Part shown: positions 18,104 to 31,162 of the stretch, one piece after another
Layout of the letters: each line of letters starts with the position of its first letter
Numbering within the stretch: position 1 is the first letter of the stretch
Assembly: GCF_004365965.1 (NCBI RefSeq)
Contig: NZ_SOEB01000001.1
Span: 329,432-393,431 of the forward strand
Length of the DNA stretch: 64,000 nucleotides
Source: Rhodovulum visakhapatnamense
GTDB lineage: Bacteria > Pseudomonadota > Alphaproteobacteria > Rhodobacterales > Rhodobacteraceae
Reading direction: 5' to 3'
The notes under the pieces: model-generated
Databases searched by the model: none
Seen by the model: the letters and a program-made list of their open reading frames with translations, nothing else
What the model was told of the DNA's origin: nothing
Made by a program: the position numbers and the translations under genes

Positions 18104-18439
18104 CGCAGGCGTCCGATCCTGCTGGCGGCCCCGGCCGCCTTCGCCCTGGCCCGTGCCGTCGCCACCGCCTTGCCGGGGCATTGCACGCCGGGCCTCGCCA
18201 AGAAAAGCCCGACCTGCGTTCCCCATGGTCAGGCCCGCAAGGGCGCCGAGCCTGGCCATGGCATCGTTGCGGGTTCTCCGGTCGACGGTCGCTATCGCCA
18301 TCTCGCCGATCCGCGCCGCCACCGGCTCGACCCGCAGGGCAGCTATTGCGTGCGCGACGACGGCTGGGTCGTGCGCGTCGATCCCGAGACCCGCAAGGCG
18401 CTGAACCTGATCGGCGCCACCGACGCTCTGGTCAACTGA
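18104..18439 (+). pseudogene. Secreted small protein, paralog of the next gene; no clear start codon
   Basis: The frame gives a typical signal peptide (RRRPILLAAPAAFALARAVATA) and a mature part ending PRRHRLDPQGSYCVRDDGWVVRVDPETRKALNLIGATDALVN. That ending aligns with the C-terminus of the following gene (PERHGLDPNARYYTRNDGIV). No ATG or GTG lies where the signal should begin: CGCAGGCGT stands where ATG-Arg-Arg would be expected after CCGGAG. A TTG at 18170 is the only later candidate and would remove the signal. It is either a pseudogene that lost its start or uses a rare start. Confidence 0.5.
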
Positions 18440-18548
18440 CCCCTGCCGTCCGACCTGTCGGCGGAAACCGGCGCATCGCCCAAGACCCGCCGACGGAGCC
18501 GGAACCGGGCGCCGTACCGTCCCCGGAACGCCGATCATGGAGGACAAG

Positions 18549-19124
18549 ATGCGACTTCTGACGACCGGGCTCGCGGCGACGATCACCCTGACCGCCGGGC
18601 TGAGCCTGGCACAGGCCCAGCCGCAGGGCTGCCCGCCCGGGCAAGCGATGAAGACCGGTCAGTGCGCCCAGGACCAACCGCGGGGCCAACCGCGGGGCCA
18701 GCAGCCGCCCGGAAAGGGCGAACCGCAGGCCGGGGCACAGCAACAGACGGTTCCCGGCGGCCAGCCGCCCGGTCCGGGCAAACCGAACGCCAAGCCCCAG
18801 CAGGGCCAGCCGGCACCGCAAGGCAAGATGCAGATCGGCGGATCGCCCGCCATGGGCCAACCCGGCCCGCGCCCGGCCCAGGGCGCCGGGGACCCCGGAC
18901 AAGCGCCGCAGGGCGGCGAGATCCGTCCGGCGCCGATGCCGCAGGGCGTGGCGGTCGGCCGTCATGTGCCGAAGGACTTCCGGCCGATGCCGCATCCCGA
19001 ACGCCACGGGCTCGACCCGAACGCGCGCTACTATACCCGCAATGACGGGATCGTGCTGAAGGTGAACCCCGACACGCTGGCGGTGCTGGGCGTCGTCGGC
19101 ATGATCGCCGCGATGTCGAACTGA
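18549..19124 (+). CDS. Secreted Pro/Gln/Gly-rich protein with conserved C-terminal domain
   Basis: A 191-residue protein with a signal peptide (MRLLTTGLAATITLTAGLSLAQAQ). A low-complexity middle of about 90 residues is rich in Pro, Gly and Gln, and the C-terminal 50 residues contain HPERHGLDPNARYYTRNDGIVLKVNPDT. The end has the flavour of RcnB-like periplasmic proteins (a basic YYxxNDxIxxVDPxT strand), a weak resemblance only. The ATG at 18549 is preferred because GGAGG lies just upstream inside an earlier in-frame ATG. It follows its paralog in tandem. Confidence 0.75.
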   Translation: MRLLTTGLAATITLTAGLSLAQAQPQGCPPGQAMKTGQCAQDQPRGQPRGQQPPGKGEPQAGAQQQTVPGGQPPGPGKPNAKPQQGQPAPQGKMQIGGSPAMGQPGPRPAQGAGDPGQAPQGGEIRPAPMPQGVAVGRHVPKDFRPMPHPERHGLDPNARYYTRNDGIVLKVNPDTLAVLGVVGMIAAMSN

Positions 19125-19130
19125 CCCATG

Positions 19131-19160
19131 CCCCGCGCGCCCGTCCGGTGGCGCGCGGGG
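19131..19160. terminator. Bidirectional hairpin between convergent genes
   Basis: An 11-bp perfect stem, CCCCGCGCGCC with GGCGCGCGGGG around an 8-base loop, sits just after the stop of the secreted-protein gene and just before the uvrA stop on the other strand. It lacks a T-run, but the position and strength suit a shared terminator. Confidence 0.6.
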
Positions 19161-19179
19161 CAAGGCGCGGGGCAAACGG

Positions 19180-22038
<2,859 letters not shown>

Positions 22039-22103
22039 CGTCGCCCCCGGGAATGGTGGGTAAGAAATAGGTGACCTTGGGGCGATCTCCAACCGGAAAA
22101 TGA

Positions 22104-22118
22104 GAACAGGTCAGGAAC
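22104..22118 (-). promoter_or_regulatory. LexA (SOS) box of the alphaproteobacterial type upstream of uvrA
   Basis: The sequence reads GTTC-N7-GTTC on the minus strand (GAAC-AGGTCAG-GAAC on plus), exactly the direct-repeat LexA site known in alphaproteobacteria such as Rhodobacter. It lies 66 bases before the uvrA start codon. The divergent rhodanese gene starts 95 bases away on the other side, so an effect on it is possible but less likely. Confidence 0.8.
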
Positions 22119-22212
22119 ATGCGCCATCGGGTGCGCTGCGGCCCCGTGCGCGCTTAACATTCGGGCCGGTCCCCCTATAGTGCGGCCGAATCTTTCAGGA
22201 CAGGAGGGCGCG

Positions 22213-22587
22213 ATGCTCAAATGGTTCGACCTCATGGCAAAGGTCTACCCCTATATCGAGGAGATTCGCGCCAAGGATGCCAGTGTCCATGCCGAGAAGG
22301 GCGAACTGGTGCTGATCGACGTGCGCGAGATCCACGAGGTGGCACGGTTCGGCAAGGCCAAGGGCGCGCTGCATATCCCGCTGCAGATGATCCGGCACAA
22401 GGCCGATGCCAAGAGCCCGCATTTCGACCCGGCGCTCGACCCGGCCAAGAGCTTTGCGCTTTATTGCGAGAATGGCAGCCGGTCGCTGCTGGCGGCGCGG
22501 ATGATGAAGAAGATGGGCTATGACGACGTCTACAACATGGGCACGTTCCGCGAATGGCTGAACGCCAAGCTGCCGGTCGAGAAATAG
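22213..22587 (+). CDS. Rhodanese-like domain protein
   Basis: A 124-residue single-domain rhodanese. The fold runs from about residue 25; the VLIDVREIHEVARFG segment is typical, and the active-site loop is CENGSRS with Cys85. It probably transfers or binds sulfane sulfur in the cytoplasm; no signal peptide is seen. Start at MLKWFD after AGGAGG. Its stop converges with lpd. Confidence 0.85.
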   Translation: MLKWFDLMAKVYPYIEEIRAKDASVHAEKGELVLIDVREIHEVARFGKAKGALHIPLQMIRHKADAKSPHFDPALDPAKSFALYCENGSRSLLAARMMKKMGYDDVYNMGTFREWLNAKLPVEK

Positions 22588-22645
22588 GCCCATCCGACAG
22601 AGCGGTGGCGCCCCCCGCAGGACGGAGGGCCTGCCGCGGCCGGGC

Positions 22646-24040
22646 CTAGAAATGGATCGCCCGGTCCCAGGCATCCAGCACGGATTCGTGCATCATCTCG
22701 CTCAGCGTCGGGTGCGGGAAGACCGTCTGCATCAGGTCGGCCTCGGTGGTTTCCAGCCCGCGCGCCACGACATAGCCCTGGATCAGCTCGGTCACCTCGG
22801 CGCCGACCATATGTGCGCCCAGCAGCTCGCCGGTCTTCGCGTCGAAGACGGTCTTGACCATACCCTCGGGCTCGCCAAGGGCGATGGCCTTGCCGTTGCC
22901 GATGAAGGGGAAGCGGCCGACCTTGACCTCATAGCCCTTCTCTTTGGCCCGGGCCTCGGTCAGCCCGACGCTTGCGACCTGCGGGTGGCAGTAGGTACAG
23001 CCCGCGATGGACCCCGGCCTGATCGGGTGCGGCTTGCCGCCGGCGATCAGCTCGGCCACCATCACCCCCTCGTGGCTGGCCTTGTGCGCGAGCCAGGGCG
23101 CGCCCGCCACGTCTCCGATGGCATAAAGCCCCTCGACCCCGGTCCGGCAATAATCGTCGGTGACGACATGGGTGCGGTCGATCGTGACCCCCAGATCCTC
23201 AAGCCCCAGCCCCTCGACATTGCCGACGATGCCGACGGCGGAAATCACGGTATCGACCTCGATCTTCTCGGTCTTGCCGTTCTGTTCGACATGAGCGCCG
23301 ACCGTGTCGGCACCGCGATCCAGTTGTTTGACCGTTGCCTTTTCGCGGATCTTCATGCCCTGCTTTTCGAACTGTTTCTTCGCGAAGGCCGAGATCTCGG
23401 CATCCTCCACGGGCAGAATCCGGTCCATCACCTCGACAACCGTGGTTTCGGCGCCAAGCGTGTTGAAGAAGCTGGCGAACTCGATCCCGATGGCGCCCGA
23501 GCCGATGACCAGCAGCTTCTTCGGTTCGTGCGGCGGCTGCAGGGCGTGCTTGTAGGACCAGACCCGCTTGCCGTCGGCCTCGAGCCCCGGCAGGTTCCGC
23601 GCCCGGGCACCGGTCGCCAGAACGATGGCCCTGGCGGTCAGCTCTTCGGTGCCCTTGTCGGTCTTGACCGAAACGCGGCCCTTCTCGGGCAGCGTGGCCT
23701 CGCCCATCACCACGGTGACCTTGTTCTTCTTCAGCAGATGCCCGACGCCCGAGGCCAACTGCTTGGCCACCCCGCGCGAGCGCTTGACCACGGCGGGCAG
23801 GTCATAGCCGATGCCCTCGGCCTTCAGGCCGAATTCCCTGGCGCGGTGCATCAGGTGGAACACCTCGGCCGAGCGCAACAGCGCCTTGGTGGGGATGCAG
23901 CCCCAGTTGAGGCAGATGCCCCCCAGATGTTCGCGTTCGACCACGGCGACGCTGAGCCCCAGCTGGGCGCCGCGGATCGCCGCCACATAGCCCCCCGGCC
24001 CCGCGCCGATCACGATCATGTCGAAGTTACGCGCGGCCAT
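22646..24040 (-). CDS. lpd: Dihydrolipoyl dehydrogenase (E3)
   Basis: A 464-residue flavoprotein disulfide oxidoreductase. FAD motif GAGPGGYVAAIRGAQLG at the start, the redox-active pair in LGGICLNWGCIPTKAL, the NAD-binding VIGSGAIGIEFASFF near residue 180, and the HPTLSEMMHE catalytic His-Glu at the C-terminus. It reoxidises dihydrolipoyl groups of 2-oxoacid dehydrogenases or the glycine cleavage system. No E1/E2 genes are adjacent, so the partner complex is not known from context. Confidence 0.95.
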   Translation of the reverse strand: MAARNFDMIVIGAGPGGYVAAIRGAQLGLSVAVVEREHLGGICLNWGCIPTKALLRSAEVFHLMHRAREFGLKAEGIGYDLPAVVKRSRGVAKQLASGVGHLLKKNKVTVVMGEATLPEKGRVSVKTDKGTEELTARAIVLATGARARNLPGLEADGKRVWSYKHALQPPHEPKKLLVIGSGAIGIEFASFFNTLGAETTVVEVMDRILPVEDAEISAFAKKQFEKQGMKIREKATVKQLDRGADTVGAHVEQNGKTEKIEVDTVISAVGIVGNVEGLGLEDLGVTIDRTHVVTDDYCRTGVEGLYAIGDVAGAPWLAHKASHEGVMVAELIAGGKPHPIRPGSIAGCTYCHPQVASVGLTEARAKEKGYEVKVGRFPFIGNGKAIALGEPEGMVKTVFDAKTGELLGAHMVGAEVTELIQGYVVARGLETTEADLMQTVFPHPTLSEMMHESVLDAWDRAIHF

Positions 24041-24158
24041 GGCGCCCCCCTGTTCCGGTTCCCGTTTTCTCTTGCGCGCGTGCGGCTTTCCCGAACCGAC
24101 GCGCAGGACCGCCGCACCCGCGGGCGGGGCGACGGTGTAACAACCTGCGACGGTCGCC

Positions 24159-24737
24159 TCAGGCCGAGGCGCGCAACTCGTCCAGACAGGCGCCGTAGCC
24201 ACCCCGCTCGAGGAAGGCGACCTCTTCCTCGGACGAGCCGCGATGCAGTGCGGCATTGCGGAACGGGAAGCGGCCGAAGCGGCGGATCAGTTCGCGATGG
24301 GCCTTGGCATGCAGGAGGTTGTCGGCACCGGTCTCGGGCATGCGGGTCAGCATCAGGCGGACGCAGCGGTCCTGGTCCATCAGGCATTCCGAATGCATCA
24401 GCGGCATGTAGAAGAACTGCCGCTCGGGCTCGGGGTAGCGCATGTCGAAATTATGTTCGATCGCCTGCTTGGCAGCGGCCCGGGCCAGCGCGTCGGTGGC
24501 GAAGGCGCGCCAGTCGCCGCGGAACATGTTGCGCGGAAACTGGTCGGTCAGGATCAGGAAGGCGAAGGCGCCCGCCGGGTTGGTCACCCATTCGTGCAAC
24601 TCGCCGGAATGGGCCGCTTCCCAGTCGCCCTTGAAGCGTTCGGTGATGGCGGCATCGACCTCGGGATCGGCCTTGTACCAGCCCTCGGGGCCGACGTCTT
24701 CCATCCAGAACCTGATGATCTGTTCGCGGCGCGGCAT
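24159..24737 (-). CDS. DUF924 family protein
   Basis: A 192-residue protein with the DUF924 pattern: RFWMEDVGPEGWYKADPEVDAAI at the start, LILTDQFPRNMFRG in the middle, and FYMPLMHSE and GRFPFRN near the end. The ATG at 24737 follows GAGGAGGATCAG, a very good ribosome site, which excludes the longer upstream reading. The family adopts a TPR-like helical fold; no biochemical function is established. Confidence 0.88.
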   Translation of the reverse strand: MPRREQIIRFWMEDVGPEGWYKADPEVDAAITERFKGDWEAAHSGELHEWVTNPAGAFAFLILTDQFPRNMFRGDWRAFATDALARAAAKQAIEHNFDMRYPEPERQFFYMPLMHSECLMDQDRCVRLMLTRMPETGADNLLHAKAHRELIRRFGRFPFRNAALHRGSSEEEVAFLERGGYGACLDELRASA

Positions 24738-24822
24738 CTGATCCTCCTCGGCCGTAGGCTGCCTGTTCGTGCTGGCCCGGATCGTTTCAGATTTGGCCGG
24801 GCGGTTCAAGCCGTCGAACCGG

Positions 24823-26109
24823 TCAGCCCGGCGTTTGTGCGGGGCCGCCGGGCGGTGGTGTTGGCTGGTCGTCCTGCGCGGCCTCGATGGCGATTTCCTG
24901 CGCCAGCTCGACCGCGACCGGCGTGGCCGAGGGCAGGACCGGCGCGTAGCTGCCGGTCTCGTCCACCGGCACCGGCGCGCGCTGGGTCATCCGGAAGGCG
25001 GTGAAGACCGCCAGCGAGGCCATCAGCACCGCGATGAAGAGGAAAAAGCCCAAAGGGCCGATGGCGCCCATCGCCCAGCCGGTGACCAGCGGCCCGACGA
25101 TCGCCCCGACGCCGTTGAGAAACAGCATCCCGCCCGAGGCGGCGGCCATGTCCTCGGGCTGAAGGTAGTCGTTGGTATAGGCGATCAGCAGCGAATAGAG
25201 CGGGTTCGACATGCCGCCGATGACGAAGGCCGCAACCAGCAGGGCGCTGTAGCTGCCGCCGACCAGCATCGCGGCGCCCGCGGCGGCGGCGCCGGTGGCG
25301 GCGGCCGCAAGGATCAGGGTGCGCCGGTCGATCCGGTCCGACAGCCAGCCGATCGGGTACTGAAAGAGCAGCCCGCCCAGATAGATCGCGGCGACGAAGG
25401 CCGAGATCTCGGCCACCGACAGCCCCGCCTCGGACCCGAAGACCGAGGCCATCCCGAACAGCGCCGAGAACACGCCCCCCATCAGGAACACCCCGACCGT
25501 CCCGGTGGGCGAGGTGCGGATCAGGTCGCGCAGCTTCATGGGTTTCGCGGTTTCGAAGGGCGGCGTCGGGCTGACCGACAGCAGGATCGGCGCGAACGAG
25601 ATCGACACCAGCACCGAGGGGATGATGAACAGGATGAACCCGCCCGGATCCGCGGTCAGCAACAGCCCCTGCGCCGCGACGATGCCCGCCATCTGGGTGA
25701 TCATGTAAAGCGACAGCGCCTGCCCCCGCGTCTCGTTCGTGGCGGAGTTGTTCAGCCAGCTTTCGGCGGTGACATAGACGCCCGAGAAACAGAACCCGAT
25801 CAGGACGCGCCCGATGGTCCAGGCGACGGGATCGGTCCAGGCCGGGTAGAGGATCAGGACGGCCGATATGAACGAGCCGAGCGCCGCGAAGACCCGGATA
25901 TGCCCGACCCGGCGGATCATTTCCGGCGCCAGCCGCGAGCCCCCGAGGAAGCCCAGGAAGTAGGCCGACATCACGATGGACATCTCGAAGGTCGAGAAGC
26001 CCTCGATCCCGCCGCGGATCCCCAGCAGCGTGCCCTGGATGCCGTTGCCCACCATGAGCAGAAGAATGCCCAGCAGCAGGGCCCAGGAGCTGGCCAACAC
26101 CTTCAACAC
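24823..26109 (-). CDS. MFS transporter (YfkF/YcaD-like)
   Basis: A 428-residue membrane protein with twelve predicted hydrophobic segments. The cytoplasmic loop LSDRIDRRTLIL between the halves is the MFS motif. The C-terminal 40 residues are hydrophilic and acidic. The GTG at 26109 is used as start because it opens directly before the first helix. Its neighbours give no substrate; the sequence style is that of the YfkF/YcaD-like general MFS branch. Confidence 0.85.
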   Translation of the reverse strand: MLKVLASSWALLLGILLLMVGNGIQGTLLGIRGGIEGFSTFEMSIVMSAYFLGFLGGSRLAPEMIRRVGHIRVFAALGSFISAVLILYPAWTDPVAWTIGRVLIGFCFSGVYVTAESWLNNSATNETRGQALSLYMITQMAGIVAAQGLLLTADPGGFILFIIPSVLVSISFAPILLSVSPTPPFETAKPMKLRDLIRTSPTGTVGVFLMGGVFSALFGMASVFGSEAGLSVAEISAFVAAIYLGGLLFQYPIGWLSDRIDRRTLILAAAATGAAAAGAAMLVGGSYSALLVAAFVIGGMSNPLYSLLIAYTNDYLQPEDMAAASGGMLFLNGVGAIVGPLVTGWAMGAIGPLGFFLFIAVLMASLAVFTAFRMTQRAPVPVDETGSYAPVLPSATPVAVELAQEIAIEAAQDDQPTPPPGGPAQTPG

Positions 26110-26145
26110 GGAAACGTCCTTTCGAGATCTTGCGGTCTTGCGGTC

Positions 26146-27255
26146 TTACGCGGTCGGGGCGGAGGGGGGATGCCCCGGGCGACCGCTGTCCGGCCGGTCC
26201 CGACCCGGCGGAATCAGAAGCGACGCGTCGCCATAGGAGAAGAAACGATATCCATGTTCAACCGCATGAAGGTAAATTTTCCGGATAGATCCGACCCCCA
26301 TCAGCGCGGAAACCAGCATCAGGAGCGTCGAGCGCGGCAGATGGAAATTGGTGATCAGCGCATCGGTCAGCCGGAACCGGTACCCGGGCCGGATGAAGAT
26401 GTCGGTCTCGCCCCGCCAGGGCGCGATCCGGCCGGTCTCGTCGGCGGCGGTCTCGATCAGCCGCAGCGCCGTGGTGCCGACCGGAATGATCCGCCCGCCC
26501 GCCGCACGGGTGGCGTTGATCTCGGCCGCGGCGGTCTCGGACACCTCGCCCCATTCGGCATGCATCCGGTGGTCGGACACATCGTCGACCTTGACCGGCA
26601 GAAAGGTCCCCGCCCCCACATGCAGCGTCACATGGCTGAAGGCCACGCCCTTCGCGGCCAGCGCCGCCAGCAGCGGCTCGTCGAAATGCAGCGACGCCGT
26701 GGGCGCCGCGACCGCGCCCGGCCGCGCGGCCCAGACCGTCTGGTAGTCCTCGCGGTCCTGCGCATCGGCCGGGCGGCGGGCGGCGATATAGGGCGGCAGC
26801 GGCATCGCGCCGGCCTCGGCCAGCGCCGCGTCGAAGGCAGCCCCCGTGCAGTCGAAGGCCAGCGTCACGTCCTCGTCCCCGCGCGCCGCGACCTCGGCCG
26901 AGAGCGCGTCGGAAAACCGGATGCGATCGCCGGGCTTCAGCTTTTTCAGCGGCCTGGCCATCGCCCGCCACTGCCCGCCCGCCGCCGGTTCCATCAGCGT
27001 GACCTCGACCCGCGCCTCGGCCGGGCCCTGACCCGTCTGGCGCAGCCGCTGGCCCGACAGCCGCGCCGGGATCACCCGCGTGTCGTTCAGGACCAGACGG
27101 TCGCCCGGCCCCAGCAGATCGGACAGATCGCGCATATGCAGATCGCGGATCGTATCGCCCTCGGCCACCAGCAGCCGGGCCGACGAACGGGGCCGGGCCG
27201 GGCGCGTGGCGATCAGCGCCTCGGGCAGGTCGAAATCGAAATCGGAAAGTTTCAT
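26146..27255 (-). CDS. queA: S-adenosylmethionine:tRNA ribosyltransferase-isomerase
   Basis: A 369-residue QueA, which adds the cyclopentene moiety from SAM in queuosine synthesis. Family motifs: the N-terminal [45 protein letters not shown] near residue 220 and [16 protein letters not shown] near the end. The start overlaps the stop of the AsmA-like gene upstream as ATGA. The C-terminal 20 residues are a non-conserved Pro-rich tail. Confidence 0.95.
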   Translation of the reverse strand: MKLSDFDFDLPEALIATRPARPRSSARLLVAEGDTIRDLHMRDLSDLLGPGDRLVLNDTRVIPARLSGQRLRQTGQGPAEARVEVTLMEPAAGGQWRAMARPLKKLKPGDRIRFSDALSAEVAARGDEDVTLAFDCTGAAFDAALAEAGAMPLPPYIAARRPADAQDREDYQTVWAARPGAVAAPTASLHFDEPLLAALAAKGVAFSHVTLHVGAGTFLPVKVDDVSDHRMHAEWGEVSETAAAEINATRAAGGRIIPVGTTALRLIETAADETGRIAPWRGETDIFIRPGYRFRLTDALITNFHLPRSTLLMLVSALMGVGSIRKIYLHAVEHGYRFFSYGDASLLIPPGRDRPDSGRPGHPPSAPTA

Positions 27256-30200
27256 GGCGTCTCTTTAAGGGTCGGCGCCGGGCGACGGAAGAGCTCGCGG
27301 AACATGCCGGGCGTCAGGATCGACAGCGGGTTCACCCCGACCTCGGGATCGGCGGGATTGCCCTTCAGCGAGAAGTTGAAGCCCAGAAGCCCCTCGCCCT
27401 TCCGGGTCAGGACCGACCCGATGCCGTTGAACATGTAGACCGGCGACAGCACGCCCCGGAAATCCATCCGCTTCGAGCCGGTCAGGTAGACCCCCTGCAG
27501 CGACACCCCCAGCGAGGGTCCGATGGCGCTGCCCTCGCGGATCTCGACGGCGCCCGGCACCAGACGGAACCGCGCCTCGACATTGGTGAAGGCCAGCCCC
27601 TCGCCATCCAGCAGTTCCAGCAGGCCCACCACCGAAATCGCGCTGAGAAGTTCGACCATCACCGGCGTGCCGCCGACCCTGAGATTCTCGACATGGGCGG
27701 TGCCGTCGTAATGGCCGGGCGTGCCGGTCGGGTTCAGCACCAGATCGAGCGTACCGCCACTGGCGCGCCGGTAGATCCCGGCCGCCCCCAGCACCGCACC
27801 GGCATCGGAGGCGCGCACCCGCACCGCCATGCCCGCGCGCGCCGGAACCAGCGTGACCTCGACGGGTGCGGCCCCGGCGACCAGTCCGGTGATCTGGCCC
27901 GCGGTTCCGTTCAGCCGGCCCCGCACCCGGGTCAGCTCGATCCCGTCGCCGACCCGCACCCGGTCGAGTGCCACGGCGATCGCGCCTGCCCCCGCCCCGG
28001 CACCCCCGCCGGCAGCCCCGCCGAGCGGCGCCCCGGCCAGATCGGCGGTGCCCCCGGTGATCGCCACCGCCGGAGGCTTGCCCGCCCCCTGCCCGGTCAG
28101 CGTCACCGCCGCGTCGAGCCAGCCGCCCAGCCGCACCCGCGAGAACCGCGCCGCATCGAGCCCGCCGCCGGGCTTGATCGCGACCGTGCCCTCGGCGGCC
28201 AGACCCGGCGCCTCGAAGCTGAGGCCCTCGACGGCGGGGGTGTCGCCAAGCGCCGCCGTAAGCTCCAGCCGCCCGGTCCGGTCCGCCGCCTTCGACCAAC
28301 GAAGCGCGTCGAGCCGCAGCCCCAGCCCGGCCAGATCCGAGGTCAGCGTCAGCGCGGGCGGCGTGTCCGGGGCCAGCGTCAGCGCGAAAGCCCCGCGCGC
28401 GGCGCCGCTCAGGCTGTCTTCGGGCAGGCCGAGACCGAAGGCCGCGTTGGCGCGTTGCGAAAGCTCGACCGTGCCGGTCACCTGCGACGTGCCGTCAGCC
28501 CCGGCGCCGGTCGGCTGGGTCCAGACCGCGCGGAGCGGCACACCGTCAAGCGCTGCCTCGCCCGAGATCGACACCGCGTCCTCATCGGCCCGAAACTCGA
28601 GCGCGGCGGCCTCAAGGCGGCGGCCCGGGACCAGCGTCTCGGAGACCGCATCGCTCAGGACCCCCTCGACCCGGAAGCCGATCTCGGTCAGCGGAAGATC
28701 GCGGATCAGGGGCAGCCTCAGCTCGGTCGAGAGGCGCGCGTGGCCCTCGGCCGGGTTCGCGGGCAGGGTCACGCGGCTGCCCAGCCGCACCGGCGGCAAC
28801 CCGGTCAGCGCCAGCGCCGCCGGAATCGTGCCGTCGGTTCTCAGCCGGAACACGGCTCGGGCCGGATCTTCGGTGACGTCCGGCACCTGCAGGGTCGAGC
28901 CCGCCACATCCACCGTTCCGCCCTCGGGGGCCTCGACCGTGCCGCCCTCGACCGCGACGGTCAGCGTCCGGTCGTCGATCGCCAGATAGCCGCGCCCGTC
29001 GCGCAAGGGCGGCATCTCGGGCAGGAAGGTCACCTCGGCGTCGCGGATGCGCGCCCCGAGCGCGGCCCGCAGCGTTCCGTCGGGCGGTCGCCGCAGCCCC
29101 AGATGGGCGTCGTAAAGCTCGCCCGCCGACAGCGCGCGGCCCAGCCAGCGCCGCGCGCCCTTGGCGACCGTCACCGGCCAGAGCGCCAGCAGACGCCGGT
29201 AATCGACCCGGTCGATATCCGCGCTCATCGCCACATCCCAGCCCTCGGGCAACGCCCGTACGCGCCCCGCGGCGCGATAGGCGGCCTCGCCATCGGTCAG
29301 CACCAGCTGCCCGATCCGCGCCTCGAACGGATCGAGTTCGAACTTGATGTCGAGCGCGCCGCCGGAAAACGCCGCCGGGCGTTCGAAGACGCCATCGGGG
29401 TCGAGCCCGACCTCGCTGAAGCGGACCTGCGCCACCACCGCCTCGGGCCAGCCGCCCTCGGGCGCAACCAGATCGGCATGGCCTTCGCCCGCGAGCCGCA
29501 GGGCCGAGGTGTCGAGCGACAGCCGCCCAAGCTCGATCCGGCCGCTTTGCGCGTTGTAGGTGAAATAGCTTTGGGCCGAGTCGAACCGGATCGGCACCGC
29601 GCCGCCCGGCGGGGTCAGCGCGCCCCGCCCGATTTCCAGCGAGGCGCTGAGATCGCCGATCCGCCCGTCGGCGTCGATCTGGCTGCGGATCGCCCCCGAG
29701 ATCGGCGCCTCGATCAGCTTGAGCGGCGCCAGCGCGGGCGACTGGGTGGCGATGTCGGCGGAAGGCACGTCCGAGAAGCTGGCCGAGAACCGGGCCGCCG
29801 GGCTGCCCTTCGACGAGGTGAAACCGAAGGCGAATTCCGAGGCGACGGGGGCCGAGCCCCGCAGCGAGAAGAAGGCCTGCACCGCGACCGTCTCGGCGGT
29901 CTGGTCCAGCGTCATCAGCCCGTTCTCGACCCGCCAGGTGCGGCCCGCCCGGGCATCGACATAGGTCAGCGCCAGCCCCTCGACGCTGACCGCGCGCAAC
30001 GGCGCGAGCGCGGGCGTGTCGAAGGCGCGGTCGATCTCGTCAAGCACCTCGGCCACGCTGCCGCCAAGGCTGAACGGCGCCCCGGTGCCGCCAAGCGCAA
30101 GGTCTATGACCCCGTCGGCGCCGCGGCGCAGGGTGAGATCGGCGCCCGTCAGCGCCAGGTTGGAGACCTCGAGCCGCCGTTGCAGCAGCGCGCCCCCGTC

Positions 30201-30533
30201 GAGCCGCGCATCGGCCCGGGGCAGGCGCAGCACCTCGCGCCCGGCGGCATCGGTCAGCGTCACCCCGCCCAGATGCACCTGCGGGGATTCGCGGCGCGAC
30301 AGGCTGACCCCCACCCGGTCGAGCCGCAGCACCAGGGGCGACAGACCGGCATTGACCTGCGCCTCGATCCGCGCGGTCGCCCAGTCGGGCAGCGTCACCG
30401 TGCGTTCGCTCAGCACCAGCGCCAACAGCCCCAGTGCGCCGGCCAGCATGCCAAGGCTGATCAGCACCCAGAGCCCGAAGCGCTGATGCGGATGCAGCCC
30501 GGAAGGGTCCGAGGGGGTGCCTGTGTCGCTCAT
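27252..30533 (-). CDS. Large AsmA-like/DUF3971 (YhdP-type) envelope protein
   Basis: A 1093-residue protein with one N-terminal transmembrane helix (about residues 18-42) and a long extracytoplasmic body of repeating beta-rich segments. The C-terminus carries the AsmA-type pattern ([30 protein letters not shown]). YhdP/TamB-like proteins of this size bridge the periplasm and are implicated in phospholipid transport to the outer membrane; that role is inferred here. The start at MSDTGTPSD is chosen since the upstream extension is not conserved in character. It is coupled to queA by ATGA. Confidence 0.85.
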   Translation of the reverse strand: MSDTGTPSDPSGLHPHQRFGLWVLISLGMLAGALGLLALVLSERTVTLPDWATARIEAQVNAGLSPLVLRLDRVGVSLSRRESPQVHLGGVTLTDAAGREVLRLPRADARLDGGALLQRRLEVSNLALTGADLTLRRGADGVIDLALGGTGAPFSLGGSVAEVLDEIDRAFDTPALAPLRAVSVEGLALTYVDARAGRTWRVENGLMTLDQTAETVAVQAFFSLRGSAPVASEFAFGFTSSKGSPAARFSASFSDVPSADIATQSPALAPLKLIEAPISGAIRSQIDADGRIGDLSASLEIGRGALTPPGGAVPIRFDSAQSYFTYNAQSGRIELGRLSLDTSALRLAGEGHADLVAPEGGWPEAVVAQVRFSEVGLDPDGVFERPAAFSGGALDIKFELDPFEARIGQLVLTDGEAAYRAAGRVRALPEGWDVAMSADIDRVDYRRLLALWPVTVAKGARRWLGRALSAGELYDAHLGLRRPPDGTLRAALGARIRDAEVTFLPEMPPLRDGRGYLAIDDRTLTVAVEGGTVEAPEGGTVDVAGSTLQVPDVTEDPARAVFRLRTDGTIPAALALTGLPPVRLGSRVTLPANPAEGHARLSTELRLPLIRDLPLTEIGFRVEGVLSDAVSETLVPGRRLEAAALEFRADEDAVSISGEAALDGVPLRAVWTQPTGAGADGTSQVTGTVELSQRANAAFGLGLPEDSLSGAARGAFALTLAPDTPPALTLTSDLAGLGLRLDALRWSKAADRTGRLELTAALGDTPAVEGLSFEAPGLAAEGTVAIKPGGGLDAARFSRVRLGGWLDAAVTLTGQGAGKPPAVAITGGTADLAGAPLGGAAGGGAGAGAGAIAVALDRVRVGDGIELTRVRGRLNGTAGQITGLVAGAAPVEVTLVPARAGMAVRVRASDAGAVLGAAGIYRRASGGTLDLVLNPTGTPGHYDGTAHVENLRVGGTPVMVELLSAISVVGLLELLDGEGLAFTNVEARFRLVPGAVEIREGSAIGPSLGVSLQGVYLTGSKRMDFRGVLSPVYMFNGIGSVLTRKGEGLLGFNFSLKGNPADPEVGVNPLSILTPGMFRELFRRPAPTLKETP

Positions 30534-30700
30534 GCCTCCGGGCGCCCCGCCGCAACGCGGCCCGCCCGCTCCTGTCTTGCCCGCCCGCCCGCGGCGGCTA
30601 TTCTTTGCCCCGTCGCGCCACACCGTCGCGCTACACCGATGGCGCCCATCTGCCAACCCGTCCCGCCCGTCCTATCCGGGCCCCGAGGAAAGAGTCGACA

Positions 30701-31162
30701 ATGACCGAGACCGGCCAGACCGCCCCCGATTTCACCCTGCCCCAGGATGCGGGCGACCCCGTGACCCTGTCGGCGCAGCGCCCGGCGCCGGTGGTTCTGT
30801 ATTTCTACCCGAAGGATGACACGTCGGGATGCACGAAGGAAGCCGTCGCCTTTTCCGGCCTGCTGACCGAATTCGAGGCGGCGGGCGCGCGCGTCTTCGG
30901 CATCTCGAAGGACAGCGTCGTCAAACATGGCAAGTTCCGCGGCAAGCACGATCTGAGCGTGCCGCTTCTGTCGGACGAGGCTGGCGATGTCTGCGAGCGC
31001 TACGGCGTCTGGGTCGAGAAGTCGATGTACGGCAAGACCTATATGGGCATCGAGCGCGCGACCTTCCTGATCGACGACGCGGGCCGCATCGCCCGGATCT
31101 GGCGCAAGGTGAAGGTGCCGGGCCATGCCGAAGAGGTGCTGGAGGCGGTTCGCGCGCTCTGA
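30701..31162 (+). CDS. bcp: Thioredoxin-dependent thiol peroxidase (Bcp/PrxQ)
   Basis: A 153-residue peroxiredoxin of the PrxQ group. The peroxidatic Cys44 sits in FYPKDDTSGCTKEA. The usual resolving Cys five residues later is Val49; the only other cysteine is Cys98. It probably reduces peroxides in the cytoplasm as a one-Cys or atypical enzyme. The ATG follows GAGGAAAGAG; the gene diverges from the AsmA-like gene. Confidence 0.92.
   Translation: MTETGQTAPDFTLPQDAGDPVTLSAQRPAPVVLYFYPKDDTSGCTKEAVAFSGLLTEFEAAGARVFGISKDSVVKHGKFRGKHDLSVPLLSDEAGDVCERYGVWVEKSMYGKTYMGIERATFLIDDAGRIARIWRKVKVPGHAEEVLEAVRAL

Noticed and set aside
24738..24809. Longer start for the DUF924 gene
   Set aside because: A near-perfect GAGGAGGATCAG ribosome site stands right before the inner ATG at 24737.
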